A DNA stretch of 64,000 bases, taken from contig BMJD01000015.1 of the NCBI GenBank assembly GCA_014642895.1, positions 1 to 64,000 on the forward strand. Reading direction: 5' to 3'. The DNA is from Lentibacillus populi (GTDB lineage: Bacteria; Bacillota; Bacilli; Bacillales; Amphibacillaceae). Position 1 is the stretch's first letter. Every line of letters begins with the position of its first letter. This document shows, piece after piece, positions 16,666-24,655 of the stretch. The position numbers and the translations under genes were made by a program. The notes under the pieces are model-generated. The model was not told the DNA's origin and ran no database searches. It was given only the letters and a program-made list of their open reading frames with translations.

Positions 16666-17027
16666 TACATTCAGCTCCCTTTGCCTCTAATGCATATTTT
16701 CATATTTTAACGAAGAGTATTAAAACTATATCATTATTATTCTATCAATCGAATGAATTTCATAAGTCGAAAGTGAAAATATAGCCAAGAACAATCTGAA
16801 CATGTGCTAATTCATCGATTTCCACTCAAGCGCGCGCTTATGGTTTTACCATTTGTTAATTTAATACACCAACCTTGCTGATTGGAACGGAAGCCGTCGA
16901 TTCCCGCGGGAATAGCAATGTTTTTTGTGATTATAGTAAAGCGGAAAGAGCCTGAGTCTTGAGACATCAAAGTGAGCGTATATTAAGGTAGGCCGACTAA
17001 AAACGGCCTTTGCAGCCAACGTTAATT
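16666..17027. other. 362-nt gap with a degenerate Bacillaceae intergenic repeat
   Basis: No gene is seen. Around 16883-16985 the sequence GGAAGCCGTCGATTCCCGCG and its continuation to about 16985 resemble the GC-rich dispersed repeat common between genes of Bacillaceae, recognisable by a GACTCCTGCGGGAA-like core. This copy is degenerate. A short GGCCG/CGGCC hairpin lies at 16991-17008 after the permease gene. The part nearest dhaK is AT-rich and could hold a promoter, but none is convincing. Confidence 0.45.
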
Positions 17028-18299
17028 CTACTCCAATGCTGCTTCCCTTTCATCAATATCATCAAGCGTTTTTGCGTTATTCGGTAGTTTAACCCAAACC
17101 ATCATAATGGTGCTGGCAAAATACAGACCGCTCAAAATCCAGGTGACACCGACCGCACCGACAAGGCCATAGAATACAGTCACGATGGCAGGACCAACAA
17201 AAACACAAAGTCCGGCGCCCAGATTCAGAATCGACATGGCTGCACCTTTTTCTTCTTTGACAAGGGAAGGTACCAACGCGGAAATCGGCACATAACCTGC
17301 CAGGCAGGCACCCCATAAAATACCCACGATCGTCATGACAGTTAGGTTACCACCGATGATTTGCGGTGTATAATAGAGCAATAGTGTAAACACTCCGCAA
17401 CCAACACCGCCAACCCACATAATCGTATTACGCCAACCTAACCTGTCGCCAACAACACCAAAAATCAAATTAAAGACGATATTGGAAAGGAAGATTGCAC
17501 TCCAGATTCCCAGCCAGGTTGTCGTCGGAATGCCATATGCTGCCAGGTATGTCGGCAAAAATACCGGAAAAGCATATTGCGCAGCTTGGTTGATAACACG
17601 AACGATACCTGCAACCCCTACTTTCGGTTCCCTAACGACAATCGTTATCCCACGGGCCAGCTCCTTGATCTGATCAACACCTTTGGCAGTGGACACCTTT
17701 TCCAGTTTGTCACGGTTAACAACCAATGCAAAAAATGCACCAAGCAGTACCCAAAAAATAGATGACCATAATGTATTAATATAGCCAAGATGCGTGACGG
17801 CCCATGCCGAAAAGCCGGCTCCAAGAACATTCATACCACCTGAGAAAACAAACCAAAACCAGCCAACCGCCTTACCGAGACGTTTTTGTGGCGTCCGATA
17901 TGTAATCCAGACCAAAAAACCATAAGCAAACAGTGGATAACCAATTCCACGCAACATGTAAGTCGGAAGCATGATCATATAATCTAGATTGCTAACCCCG
18001 AATCCGACAAATGCTGAATGTCCAACAACATAGGAAATCAAGCCCCAAAGCATGACTTTTCTAGCCCCGAACATGTCAATCAATACACCGGAAAACCAGG
18101 AAGCAATCGCAATCATAATCCCATATCCGGTAACTAATGCAGAAGCATGCGTCACTGATAACCCTTGATCGACAAGATAAGGTGAAATAAAGGCTAATTC
18201 AAGCCCATCCCCCATCATAAAAATAAGAACGCCTAAAAATCCCCAAGAAATTTTACTGGTAATGCCGATTCTATCCAGAAAATTTTCACTATTTAACAT
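17028..18299 (-). CDS. MFS polyol permease (RbtT/DalT/CsbX type)
   Basis: A 423-aa major facilitator transporter with about 12 membrane segments. The first half carries the MFS loop SGVLIDMFGARKVM (about residues 64-77); the middle has LRGIGYPLFAYGFLVWITYRT, split here only by notation, a stretch I associate with the ribitol/D-arabinitol polyol permease group. The ATG at 18299 follows GGGAGG; the upstream extension has no site. It follows the polyol dehydrogenase gene by about 70 nt and would bring in the polyol that enzyme oxidises. Erythritol or L-threitol is the inferred substrate. Confidence 0.88.
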   Translation of the reverse strand: MLNSENFLDRIGITSKISWGFLGVLIFMMGDGLELAFISPYLVDQGLSVTHASALVTGYGIMIAIASWFSGVLIDMFGARKVMLWGLISYVVGHSAFVGFGVSNLDYMIMLPTYMLRGIGYPLFAYGFLVWITYRTPQKRLGKAVGWFWFVFSGGMNVLGAGFSAWAVTHLGYINTLWSSIFWVLLGAFFALVVNRDKLEKVSTAKGVDQIKELARGITIVVREPKVGVAGIVRVINQAAQYAFPVFLPTYLAAYGIPTTTWLGIWSAIFLSNIVFNLIFGVVGDRLGWRNTIMWVGGVGCGVFTLLLYYTPQIIGGNLTVMTIVGILWGACLAGYVPISALVPSLVKEEKGAAMSILNLGAGLCVFVGPAIVTVFYGLVGAVGVTWILSGLYFASTIMMVWVKLPNNAKTLDDIDEREAALE

Positions 18300-18370
18300 G
18301 AAGTTTCCCTCCCCTTTAAATAAGATGTTCGGAGGGGGATAAAGCATTTCCCCTCCGCGATTCTACTAGA

Positions 18371-19453
18371 TTAAGGCTCTAAAACAATTTTCAGAGACTT
18401 ATCACCCTTTTTCATTAACTCAAAACCATTTTCAAATTCCTCAAGGGGAAGTTTGTGAGTGACAACACCTTCCGTTGGCAAGGTTCCATCTGTAATACCA
18501 TCTATTACAGTTGGATAGCAATACGGCCCCAAGTGTGATCCTAAAAGGTCCAATTCTTTCCGATCACTGATAATACTCCAGTCAACCGTTACCGGATCTC
18601 CAAACACACTGAATTCGACAAAACGCCCTAACTTACGAATCATCGACAAACCTTGTTCAACTGATTTTGGATTGCCGGTCGCTTCAATATAAACATCACA
18701 GCCATATCCATCTGTCATTTCTTTAATTTCTTTTTCCACATCCACCTTACCAGGGTTTAAAACGAGATCCGCCCCGAATTTCTTAGCCAATTCCAATCGA
18801 TCGTCTTTCATATCCAGGACAACTATCTTCTTCGGATTCTTTCTTCTCAATGCGGCTACCATCCCCAAGCCAAGTGTGCCTGCGCCGGATAATACAACGA
18901 CATCATCAAGCTTGGCATCTGCTCGCTCAACAGCGTGCATACTGCAGGCATAAGGTTCTATTAAAATAGCTTTCTCTAATGGAAGCTCTTCCGGAACTTT
19001 ATAGTTAATCCCTTCTTTTGTAAATTTCATGTATTCGGCCATTCCACCATTTACATTATTTTGGAACCCGTACAGATCATGTTTTTCACACATCCAGTAT
19101 TCGCCTCTGTTGCAAAAACGACAATTCTCACATGGTACAATTTGTTCTGAAATAACCCGATCGCCAATTTCAAAATCCTTTACCGCGTCCCCTTTTTGAA
19201 CAATCCTGCCAATAAATTCGTGGCCCGGTATCATCGGTGCTTTAATATAAGGAGGCTGTTTCTCATCTCCCCAGAAACTCGGGGCACCACCGTATGCTTT
19301 GAGATCTCCGGCACATATACCGCAGCCTTCCACTTTTATGATAATTTCCTGATCATTCTTCAGTTCTGGTGTATTTACTTCCTCATATCTGTAATCACCT
19401 GGTGCGTATGCAACAACAGCTTGCATTGTTTCGGGAATTTCCCGTGTTTGCAT
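18371..19453 (-). CDS. eltD: Erythritol/L-threitol dehydrogenase (zinc MDR family)
   Basis: A 360-aa medium-chain, zinc-dependent NAD(P)-dependent polyol dehydrogenase. The N-terminal half has the catalytic zinc site (GCGICAGDLK, PGHEF), the structural zinc cysteines in EQIVPCENCRFCNRGEYWMC, and HDLYGF. The Rossmann half has SGAGTLGLGMVAA (about residues 184-196) and the DPVTVDWSIISDRKELD stretch. FWGDE, EQIVPC, HDLYGF and VDWSIISDxKELD are features I remember from the mycobacterial erythritol/L-threitol dehydrogenase EltD. Sorbitol or butanediol dehydrogenases are alternatives. The start is ATG 19453 with GGGAG upstream; a TTG at 19480 behind AGGGGAG is also possible. First gene of the polyol operon. 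Confidence 0.85.
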   Translation of the reverse strand: MQTREIPETMQAVVAYAPGDYRYEEVNTPELKNDQEIIIKVEGCGICAGDLKAYGGAPSFWGDEKQPPYIKAPMIPGHEFIGRIVQKGDAVKDFEIGDRVISEQIVPCENCRFCNRGEYWMCEKHDLYGFQNNVNGGMAEYMKFTKEGINYKVPEELPLEKAILIEPYACSMHAVERADAKLDDVVVLSGAGTLGLGMVAALRRKNPKKIVVLDMKDDRLELAKKFGADLVLNPGKVDVEKEIKEMTDGYGCDVYIEATGNPKSVEQGLSMIRKLGRFVEFSVFGDPVTVDWSIISDRKELDLLGSHLGPYCYPTVIDGITDGTLPTEGVVTHKLPLEEFENGFELMKKGDKSLKIVLEP

Positions 19454-19579
19454 TTCCTTTTCTCCCAGTGTCTGTTTCAATTTTTAATCTCCCCTTCTGT
19501 AATTTTAATCTTACCTACGGACCTTCACCTGCAAAACATAATCGTAAGCGATAACATTTCGACTTAACTAGGGTGTTTT

Positions 19580-19593
19580 TGAAATCGCTATCA
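19580..19593. promoter_or_regulatory. cre box (CcpA site) of the polyol operon
   Basis: TGAAATCGCTATCA fits the cre consensus TGWNANCGNTNWCA at every position. It starts about 12 nt past the -10 box of the predicted promoter, so CcpA would block early elongation. This predicts glucose repression of the polyol operon. The 19454-19776 gap also serves as the divergent promoter region for the DeoR gene. Confidence 0.75.
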
Positions 19594-19605
19594 ATTCTTG
19601 TTAAC

Positions 19606-19633
19606 ATTTTATCATTTGTTTTCATTTTGTCAA
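19606..19633 (-). promoter_or_regulatory. Probable sigma-A promoter of the polyol operon
   Basis: On the minus strand TTGACA and TAAAAT are separated by 16 nt, immediately upstream of the cre box and reading towards eltD. Confidence 0.6.
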
Positions 19634-19776
19634 TATTATTTTTTATTTCTTTTATAACTTATTAATTTGATGCAGTTTTCAATTGATTATATAAATAAAT
19701 TAGTAAAAATATTGATAAATACCATCAGATGAAATACTATTATCTATAGTACAGAAAATAATAAGGGTGAAGAATC

Positions 19777-20550
19777 ATGAAAATGTTTGCCAGTGAAAGG
19801 CGAGATAACATTATCCAGTTTTTACAGAAGCAGAAACGGGCCACTGTAAAGGAATTGGCATCACAAATAGGAGTTTCCGAGGCTACCTTGCGTACAGATC
19901 TGAACAGAATGGAAACGGATGGTCTTTTAACAAGAACACACGGCGGAGCAGTTTTAAATACGGAGGAAGAAAACGACACGAGCTTCTCCGTCCGTGAAAA
20001 GAAAAATAAACAAGAAAAGATACAAATTGCAAAAAAAGCCTACGAAATGATTGAAGAAAAACAATGTATCTTACTGGATGCCAGTTCAACAGCATTGGAA
20101 TTGGCACGTTATATAAAAAGTAAGCCAATGCGTTTAACCGTTGTAACAAGTGGATTGCAATCAGCTTTAGAACTCAATAACAATCCGGATATCACAGTAA
20201 TTCTGATTGGGGGAATGCTTACAAAAGGATCCTCTTCAATCGAGGGTACACTTGGATTAAGTATTCTGGATTACTTAACAATTGATATGATGTTTACATC
20301 GTCAAATGGATTTTCAATCGAAAGCGGGCTAACCGATTTTAATTTATATGAGGTTCAACTAAAAAAGGAAATTGTTAAAAAAGCAAAAAAAGTAGTTGCT
20401 CTAATTGATTCATCAAAAATTGAAAAAAACTCCAGCGCTGTTTTTGCTACTTTAGATCAAATTGATAAGTTGATTACCGATAAGCCAATCGATCATAACT
20501 TGTCCGAAAAAATTTTAATCAATGATATTAAGATTGTTGTTAGCAGTTAG
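19777..20550 (+). CDS. DeoR/GlpR-family transcription regulator
   Basis: A 257-aa sugar-phosphate-responsive repressor. An N-terminal winged helix-turn-helix (ERRDNIIQFLQKQKRATVKE, then LASQIGVSEATLRTDLNRME, residues about 6-45, with the family LRTDL signature) precedes THGGAVL and a DeoRC sensor domain with the VVTSGLQSALEL region and GGMLTKGSSS. It is divergent from eltD and most likely controls the polyol operon in response to a phosphorylated C4 intermediate, which is inference. AGGGTGA precedes the ATG at 19777. Confidence 0.9.
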   Translation: MKMFASERRDNIIQFLQKQKRATVKELASQIGVSEATLRTDLNRMETDGLLTRTHGGAVLNTEEENDTSFSVREKKNKQEKIQIAKKAYEMIEEKQCILLDASSTALELARYIKSKPMRLTVVTSGLQSALELNNNPDITVILIGGMLTKGSSSIEGTLGLSILDYLTIDMMFTSSNGFSIESGLTDFNLYEVQLKKEIVKKAKKVVALIDSSKIEKNSSAVFATLDQIDKLITDKPIDHNLSEKILINDIKIVVSS

Positions 20551-20608
20551 ATGTTCCCTACATCAATTTAGGTCTTAGCAGAAGAACCAGATTAGAAACA
20601 ACTCCTCT

Positions 20609-20932
20609 TTGTTATTTATTTTCATTTGTCATCACCATGTTGCCTATGGTGCTAGTAAGGCAGGAATAATCGGCATGACTAGAGTACTTGCTTACGAATG
20701 GGCCGAATATAAGATAAAAGTAAATGCAATCTCCCCCACCGTTGTTCTGACTGAGTTAGGAAAAAAGGCTTGGACAGGCGAAAAAGTGGAAAAAGCAAAG
20801 CAGGAAATCCCGCTGAAACGATTTGGGTTTCCAGAAGAGGTGGCAGCCATTGCTTTATTCCTTGCAAGTGATGCAACAAATTTAATTACAGGTGAAAACA
20901 TGGTGATGGATGGTGGGAATACAATTAAATAA
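20609..20932 (+). pseudogene. C-terminal fragment of a short-chain dehydrogenase
   Basis: The frame encodes the second half of an SDR oxidoreductase: the catalytic YxxxK motif (VAYGASKAG), then VNAISPTVVLTELG, RFGFPEEVAAIALFLASDA and the terminal GENMVMDGGNTIK. The whole N-terminal Rossmann part with the TGxxxGxG cofactor site and the catalytic Ser is missing, and no ribosome site precedes it. It is therefore the decayed tail of a gene lost just downstream of the DeoR regulator, probably a sugar or polyol dehydrogenase. Confidence 0.85.
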
Positions 20933-20970
20933 CGATTTTTTCCTGCCTCGTTTAAAGTAGATGGAAACAG

Positions 20971-21010
20971 AACGTTAGCTTCAATATTTTTGGAGCTAAC
21001 GTTTATTTAT
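20971..21010 (+). terminator. Terminator after the SDR remnant
   Basis: AACGTTAGCT and AGCTAACGTT form a perfect 10-bp stem, followed by TATTTAT on the + strand. It survives from the intact gene and now ends the DeoR transcript. Confidence 0.65.
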
Positions 21011-21062
21011 ATGAAATAAACTTAAATATTTTTAACCATCCTCCATATTTATAATCCACAGT

Positions 21063-21097
21063 AAAAATCTCCATCTATATTCCAGCTAGATGGAGAT
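21063..21097 (-). terminator. Terminator of the racemase operon
   Basis: ATCTCCATCTA and TAGATGGAGAT pair perfectly over 11 bp around a 9-nt loop, followed by a T run on the minus strand. It lies about 70 nt after the racemase stop. Confidence 0.8.
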
Positions 21098-21169
21098 GTA
21101 AAACTCATTACTTCTTGTATTAAGGAACAATTTCTGGTTCATGCGTTTTTAATTTAATATACTTTCAAA

Positions 21170-22276
21170 TTAACGAAATACTTTCATCTCTATCGTATTC
21201 TTTTTAATTTCTTCCCGATTAACATCAAAGCCAATACCAGGTCTATCAGGAACGTGTAATTGACCATTTTCAACTACCACTTCCGGTTCAATGATATCCT
21301 TATCCCAATATCGTGAAGAAGAGGCTGTATCCCCTGGAAGCTTAAAGTTTGATAAAGTTGTAATGGCCATATTATGTGCGCGGCCTATTCCGGATTCAAG
21401 CATTCCTCCACACCAAAGCGGTATATTCTCCTTCTCGCAAAGGTCATGAATTTTTTTTGCCTGCGTAAGGCCCCCTACCCTGCCTACCTTCATATTAATG
21501 ATTTTACAGCTTCCTAATTCAATTGCTTGTCTGGCATCTTCATAAGAATGAATACTTTCGTCAAGGCAAATTGGCGTTTTGATTTGTTTTTGCAATTTAG
21601 CATGATCAATTAAGTCCCCCGCTGTCAGAGGCTGTTCAATCATCATTAAATTAAATTGATCCATTGCTTTTAATGTATCGATATCTTTTAATGTATAGGC
21701 AGAGTTTGCGTCTGCCATTAATGGGATGTCAGGAAAATTATTACGTATCTGCTGCAGTACATTTATGTCCTTACCTGGCTTTATTTTCACCTTGATTCGC
21801 CTGTAACCTTCATCCGTTTTTTGTTGAATCGATTTCAGAAGGTCATCCACATTGTCTTCAATTCCAAGGCTGATCCCGACTTCAACCGTTGACTTTACTC
21901 CACCCAGTGCTTTAGAAAGGGGTTCTCCTTTCGACTTAGCGTATAAGTCCCAGATTGCGGCCTCTAGTGTTGACTTAGCCATATTATTGCGTTTATACAT
22001 ATTAAATTTTTCTTGTAATTCATCTGGATGTTGAATTTCCTTTTTAAGAACCATAGGAATAAGGAATTCTTCTAACATATGCCAACTGGATTGTGTAAAT
22101 TCTTCACTATATAAAGGGCGCTCTGAAGTTACACATTCTCCCCAGCCAGAGATACCTTCTTCATTTTTGGCCTCTACTAATAAGAACAATCGATCTTGTT
22201 CCGTTCCAAAACTCGTTGTAAAAGGGTTTCTCATTTTCATTTGAACTTTATACAATATAATCTCGTTAACTTTCAT
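21170..22276 (-). CDS. Enolase-superfamily N-acylamino acid racemase / o-succinylbenzoate synthase
   Basis: A 368-aa Mg2+-dependent enolase-superfamily enzyme. Active-site elements are in order: the VKIKPG segment with the KxK base (about residues 162-167), the metal ligands in MADANSAY and MIEQPL, CLDESI, and the second catalytic Lys in INMKVGRVGG (about 262-271). The group contains MenC and the promiscuous N-succinyl/N-acylamino-acid racemases. No men genes surround it; an M20 deacylase, a YfcC carrier and an RpiR regulator do. Racemisation of N-acyl amino acids in D-amino-acid use is therefore more likely than menaquinone synthesis. AAGGAG precedes the ATG. Confidence 0.85.
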   Translation of the reverse strand: MKVNEIILYKVQMKMRNPFTTSFGTEQDRLFLLVEAKNEEGISGWGECVTSERPLYSEEFTQSSWHMLEEFLIPMVLKKEIQHPDELQEKFNMYKRNNMAKSTLEAAIWDLYAKSKGEPLSKALGGVKSTVEVGISLGIEDNVDDLLKSIQQKTDEGYRRIKVKIKPGKDINVLQQIRNNFPDIPLMADANSAYTLKDIDTLKAMDQFNLMMIEQPLTAGDLIDHAKLQKQIKTPICLDESIHSYEDARQAIELGSCKIINMKVGRVGGLTQAKKIHDLCEKENIPLWCGGMLESGIGRAHNMAITTLSNFKLPGDTASSSRYWDKDIIEPEVVVENGQLHVPDRPGIGFDVNREEIKKNTIEMKVFR

Positions 22277-22294
22277 TTGACTTAACTCCTTTCT

Positions 22295-23713
22295 TTAAAT
22301 CGGTCCCCATCCAATCAAAACAGCAATTGTTAGATACACCGCACCGATTGCAAACCAAATCAGCACCAATGGAAAAATATACTTAATCCATTTCGTCCAA
22401 GGTATACCTGCTATCGCTAAGTTTGCCATCAAAATACCAGAGATTGGGGTGATTACGTTGGTAAACCCATCCCCCATTTTATATGCTTGAACTGCTACTT
22501 GACGAGTGATTTCCATAATATCAGCAAGTGGCGTCATAATTGGCATAACAATAACTGCCTGTCCACTACCTGAAGAAACGATCAAATTAAAGATCCCATT
22601 TGCTATTAACATTACGATCGCACCCAACACACTTGAAAATGGTTCCATTACCGCTGCCATGCCTTGAACAACAGTATCTAGAATTTGTCCATTCTCTAAG
22701 ACAACAACTATGGATCTTGCCATACCTATAATTAATGCACCATATACAAGCCCTTTACAACCGTTGAAAAATACCTCAACTAATTTATTTGGTGTTATTT
22801 TAGCGATAACGGCTGTTCCAATTGCAATAACAATAAACATGGCAGCCATTTCGTTCAAAGACCATTCAAATAGGAAAACACCAAATATATAAATACCAAT
22901 CCCAACTGCTAACCAGGTAATTACAAGTTTATGGATACCAGTTAATTCATTAGTTGCATTTTCAACGCTTTTTTCATCATACTTTGGGAATCTATTGTTA
23001 CCTAACACACTTTTTTCCGGATTTTTCTTTACTTTATTTGCATACCACCAAATATATAAAATTGTCGCGACAAGTACTGTGATATAAATTAGGATCCGAA
23101 ACCCAATTCCCGAAAACAATGGAACTTGAGCTATTTGTTGCGCCATTCCAGTTGTCAAAGGATCAAGAAAAGCTGTATTAAAACCTGCATATGCTCCTAA
23201 ATAAATAATGGACACACCTACTACAGCATCAAGCTTCATGGAGCGAGCCAAAATGATGCCAATTGGAATAAATGCTATAACCGCATTAACGATAATCCCT
23301 AATGCGCCGAATATAGAGAATAGTGTACATACAATAATTATCAATAAATATTCTTTGTTCTTCGTTTTATTAATCGTCTTCATAATCAAAGCATCTATGG
23401 CACCAGTATGTTCAATTACAGCAAATGCTCCTCCAATTATTAAAACAAGGAAAATTAAGCCTGCTGAATCGATCATACCTTGTTGAATCGCCCGAAAGAT
23501 TTCAATAAAACTTGAAGGTTGCTGGTCAATATTGTGATAGCTGTCAGGTATCACGGTTGTGATGCCATCGGTTGTTTCTCTTTCAAAACTACCTGCCGGA
23601 ATAAAGTAAGTAGCAGCTGCAGCAAGAATTAAAATAGCAAATAATATAACATATGCATCCGGCAAACCTAGTTTCCTCTTTCTCTTTTTTGGCGTTCCTT
23701 GATCCTCACTCAT
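22295..23713 (-). CDS. YfcC-family carrier (amino acid or peptide uptake)
   Basis: A 472-aa membrane protein with a basic N-terminus (KKRKRKLGLPDAYVILF) and about 12 hydrophobic segments. It has the GxxN-rich regions typical of the YfcC/arginine-ornithine-type carriers: FGALGIIVNAVIAFIPIG (about residues 130-147) and VSSGSGQAVIVMPIMTPLAD. Related proteins move basic amino acids or small peptides across the membrane. It is 18 nt upstream of the racemase gene and shares its operon, so N-acylated or D-amino acids are candidate substrates. AGGAGGGG precedes the ATG. The substrate is not shown by sequence. Confidence 0.85.
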   Translation of the reverse strand: MSEDQGTPKKRKRKLGLPDAYVILFAILILAAAATYFIPAGSFERETTDGITTVIPDSYHNIDQQPSSFIEIFRAIQQGMIDSAGLIFLVLIIGGAFAVIEHTGAIDALIMKTINKTKNKEYLLIIIVCTLFSIFGALGIIVNAVIAFIPIGIILARSMKLDAVVGVSIIYLGAYAGFNTAFLDPLTTGMAQQIAQVPLFSGIGFRILIYITVLVATILYIWWYANKVKKNPEKSVLGNNRFPKYDEKSVENATNELTGIHKLVITWLAVGIGIYIFGVFLFEWSLNEMAAMFIVIAIGTAVIAKITPNKLVEVFFNGCKGLVYGALIIGMARSIVVVLENGQILDTVVQGMAAVMEPFSSVLGAIVMLIANGIFNLIVSSGSGQAVIVMPIMTPLADIMEITRQVAVQAYKMGDGFTNVITPISGILMANLAIAGIPWTKWIKYIFPLVLIWFAIGAVYLTIAVLIGWGPI

Positions 23714-23827
23714 GGTTTCCCCTCCTGTAAAAGAATTCTAAACATTAACAAGTTGCGTTTAATTATAATAAAGTATATAATTTATTTCAAGGTTAAATAT
23801 TGTAAATACTTCAAAAAAGGTGAGACA

Positions 23828-24655
23828 ATGGCTCAAGATTATTTGAATAGAACAAAACAATGCTTCCCAAAATTAACTAAAGGATTAAAAAAAGTTGCAG
23901 ATCATTTGATATCTGAACCAATGATATTTGCAATTCACCCCGCCAAAAAGGTCGGAAAAATCATCGGAGTTAGTGAAACAATGGTAATACGATTCTGCAC
24001 AACAATTGGTTATAGTGGTTATAAGCCTCTTCAAAAAGAGATAAGAAAACACCTTCTAGATCTTAATCAAAGTTCGTTGGAAGAGTTAAATACAAATAAC
24101 TATCCGGCCAATAACTACACTCGCAGCATGGTAGCAGATATAAACAACTTAAACAGCAATATTAATGAAATTGAGTTAGAAAACATCGATGCCTTTGTAG
24201 AAACAATCATTGACAGCCAAAAATTAGTTATTGCAGGATATTATCATTCGTTTACATTTGCACATTGGCTTTACTTTAACTTAAGTTATATCTTAGGAAA
24301 TGCTTCCTTATATCGCCCAGAAACTGATGCGGGCTTACTGGATTTACTACCGGAGAAATCATGCATTATCGTTTTCTCTTTTTATAGATATGCACTCGAT
24401 ACGTTGCGCCTCGCAGAAGAAGCAAAAAATAAAGGAATTAAGGTAATTACCATAACAGATTCCCGTGTGGCGCCCGTAACCGAATTCGCGGACATTGTTA
24501 TTCCTATAAATATGAAAAGGAAAGATTTATTCAGTAAAGGGCCAGTAACATTGTCCATAATTAATGCTATTTTATATGAAATTATTCAACGAGTTGAGGA
24601 TAGAGAAAAAATCCAGGAAACTTACAAATATTTTATAAAAGATGGTGAAGATTAA
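23828..24655 (+). CDS. MurR/RpiR-family regulator
   Basis: A 275-aa regulator with an N-terminal HTH_6 domain (residues about 1-75, including KKVGKIIGVSETMVIRFCTT) and a C-terminal SIS domain with IAGYYHSFTFAHWL and CIIVFSFYRYALDTL. The SIS Ser motif is unusual: FSFYRYA replaces the usual S-x-S-G. The ligand is therefore probably not a classic phosphosugar. The ATG at 23828 with AAGGTGAG upstream is the start. It is divergent from the YfcC-racemase operon and overlaps the deacylase start by 1 nt, so it likely controls both. Confidence 0.88.
   Translation: MAQDYLNRTKQCFPKLTKGLKKVADHLISEPMIFAIHPAKKVGKIIGVSETMVIRFCTTIGYSGYKPLQKEIRKHLLDLNQSSLEELNTNNYPANNYTRSMVADINNLNSNINEIELENIDAFVETIIDSQKLVIAGYYHSFTFAHWLYFNLSYILGNASLYRPETDAGLLDLLPEKSCIIVFSFYRYALDTLRLAEEAKNKGIKVITITDSRVAPVTEFADIVIPINMKRKDLFSKGPVTLSIINAILYEIIQRVEDREKIQETYKYFIKDGED

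Noticed and set aside
21170..22276. Menaquinone-synthesis menC
   Set aside because: No other men genes nearby; the deacylase, carrier and RpiR neighbours fit N-acylamino-acid racemisation better, though dual activity is possible.
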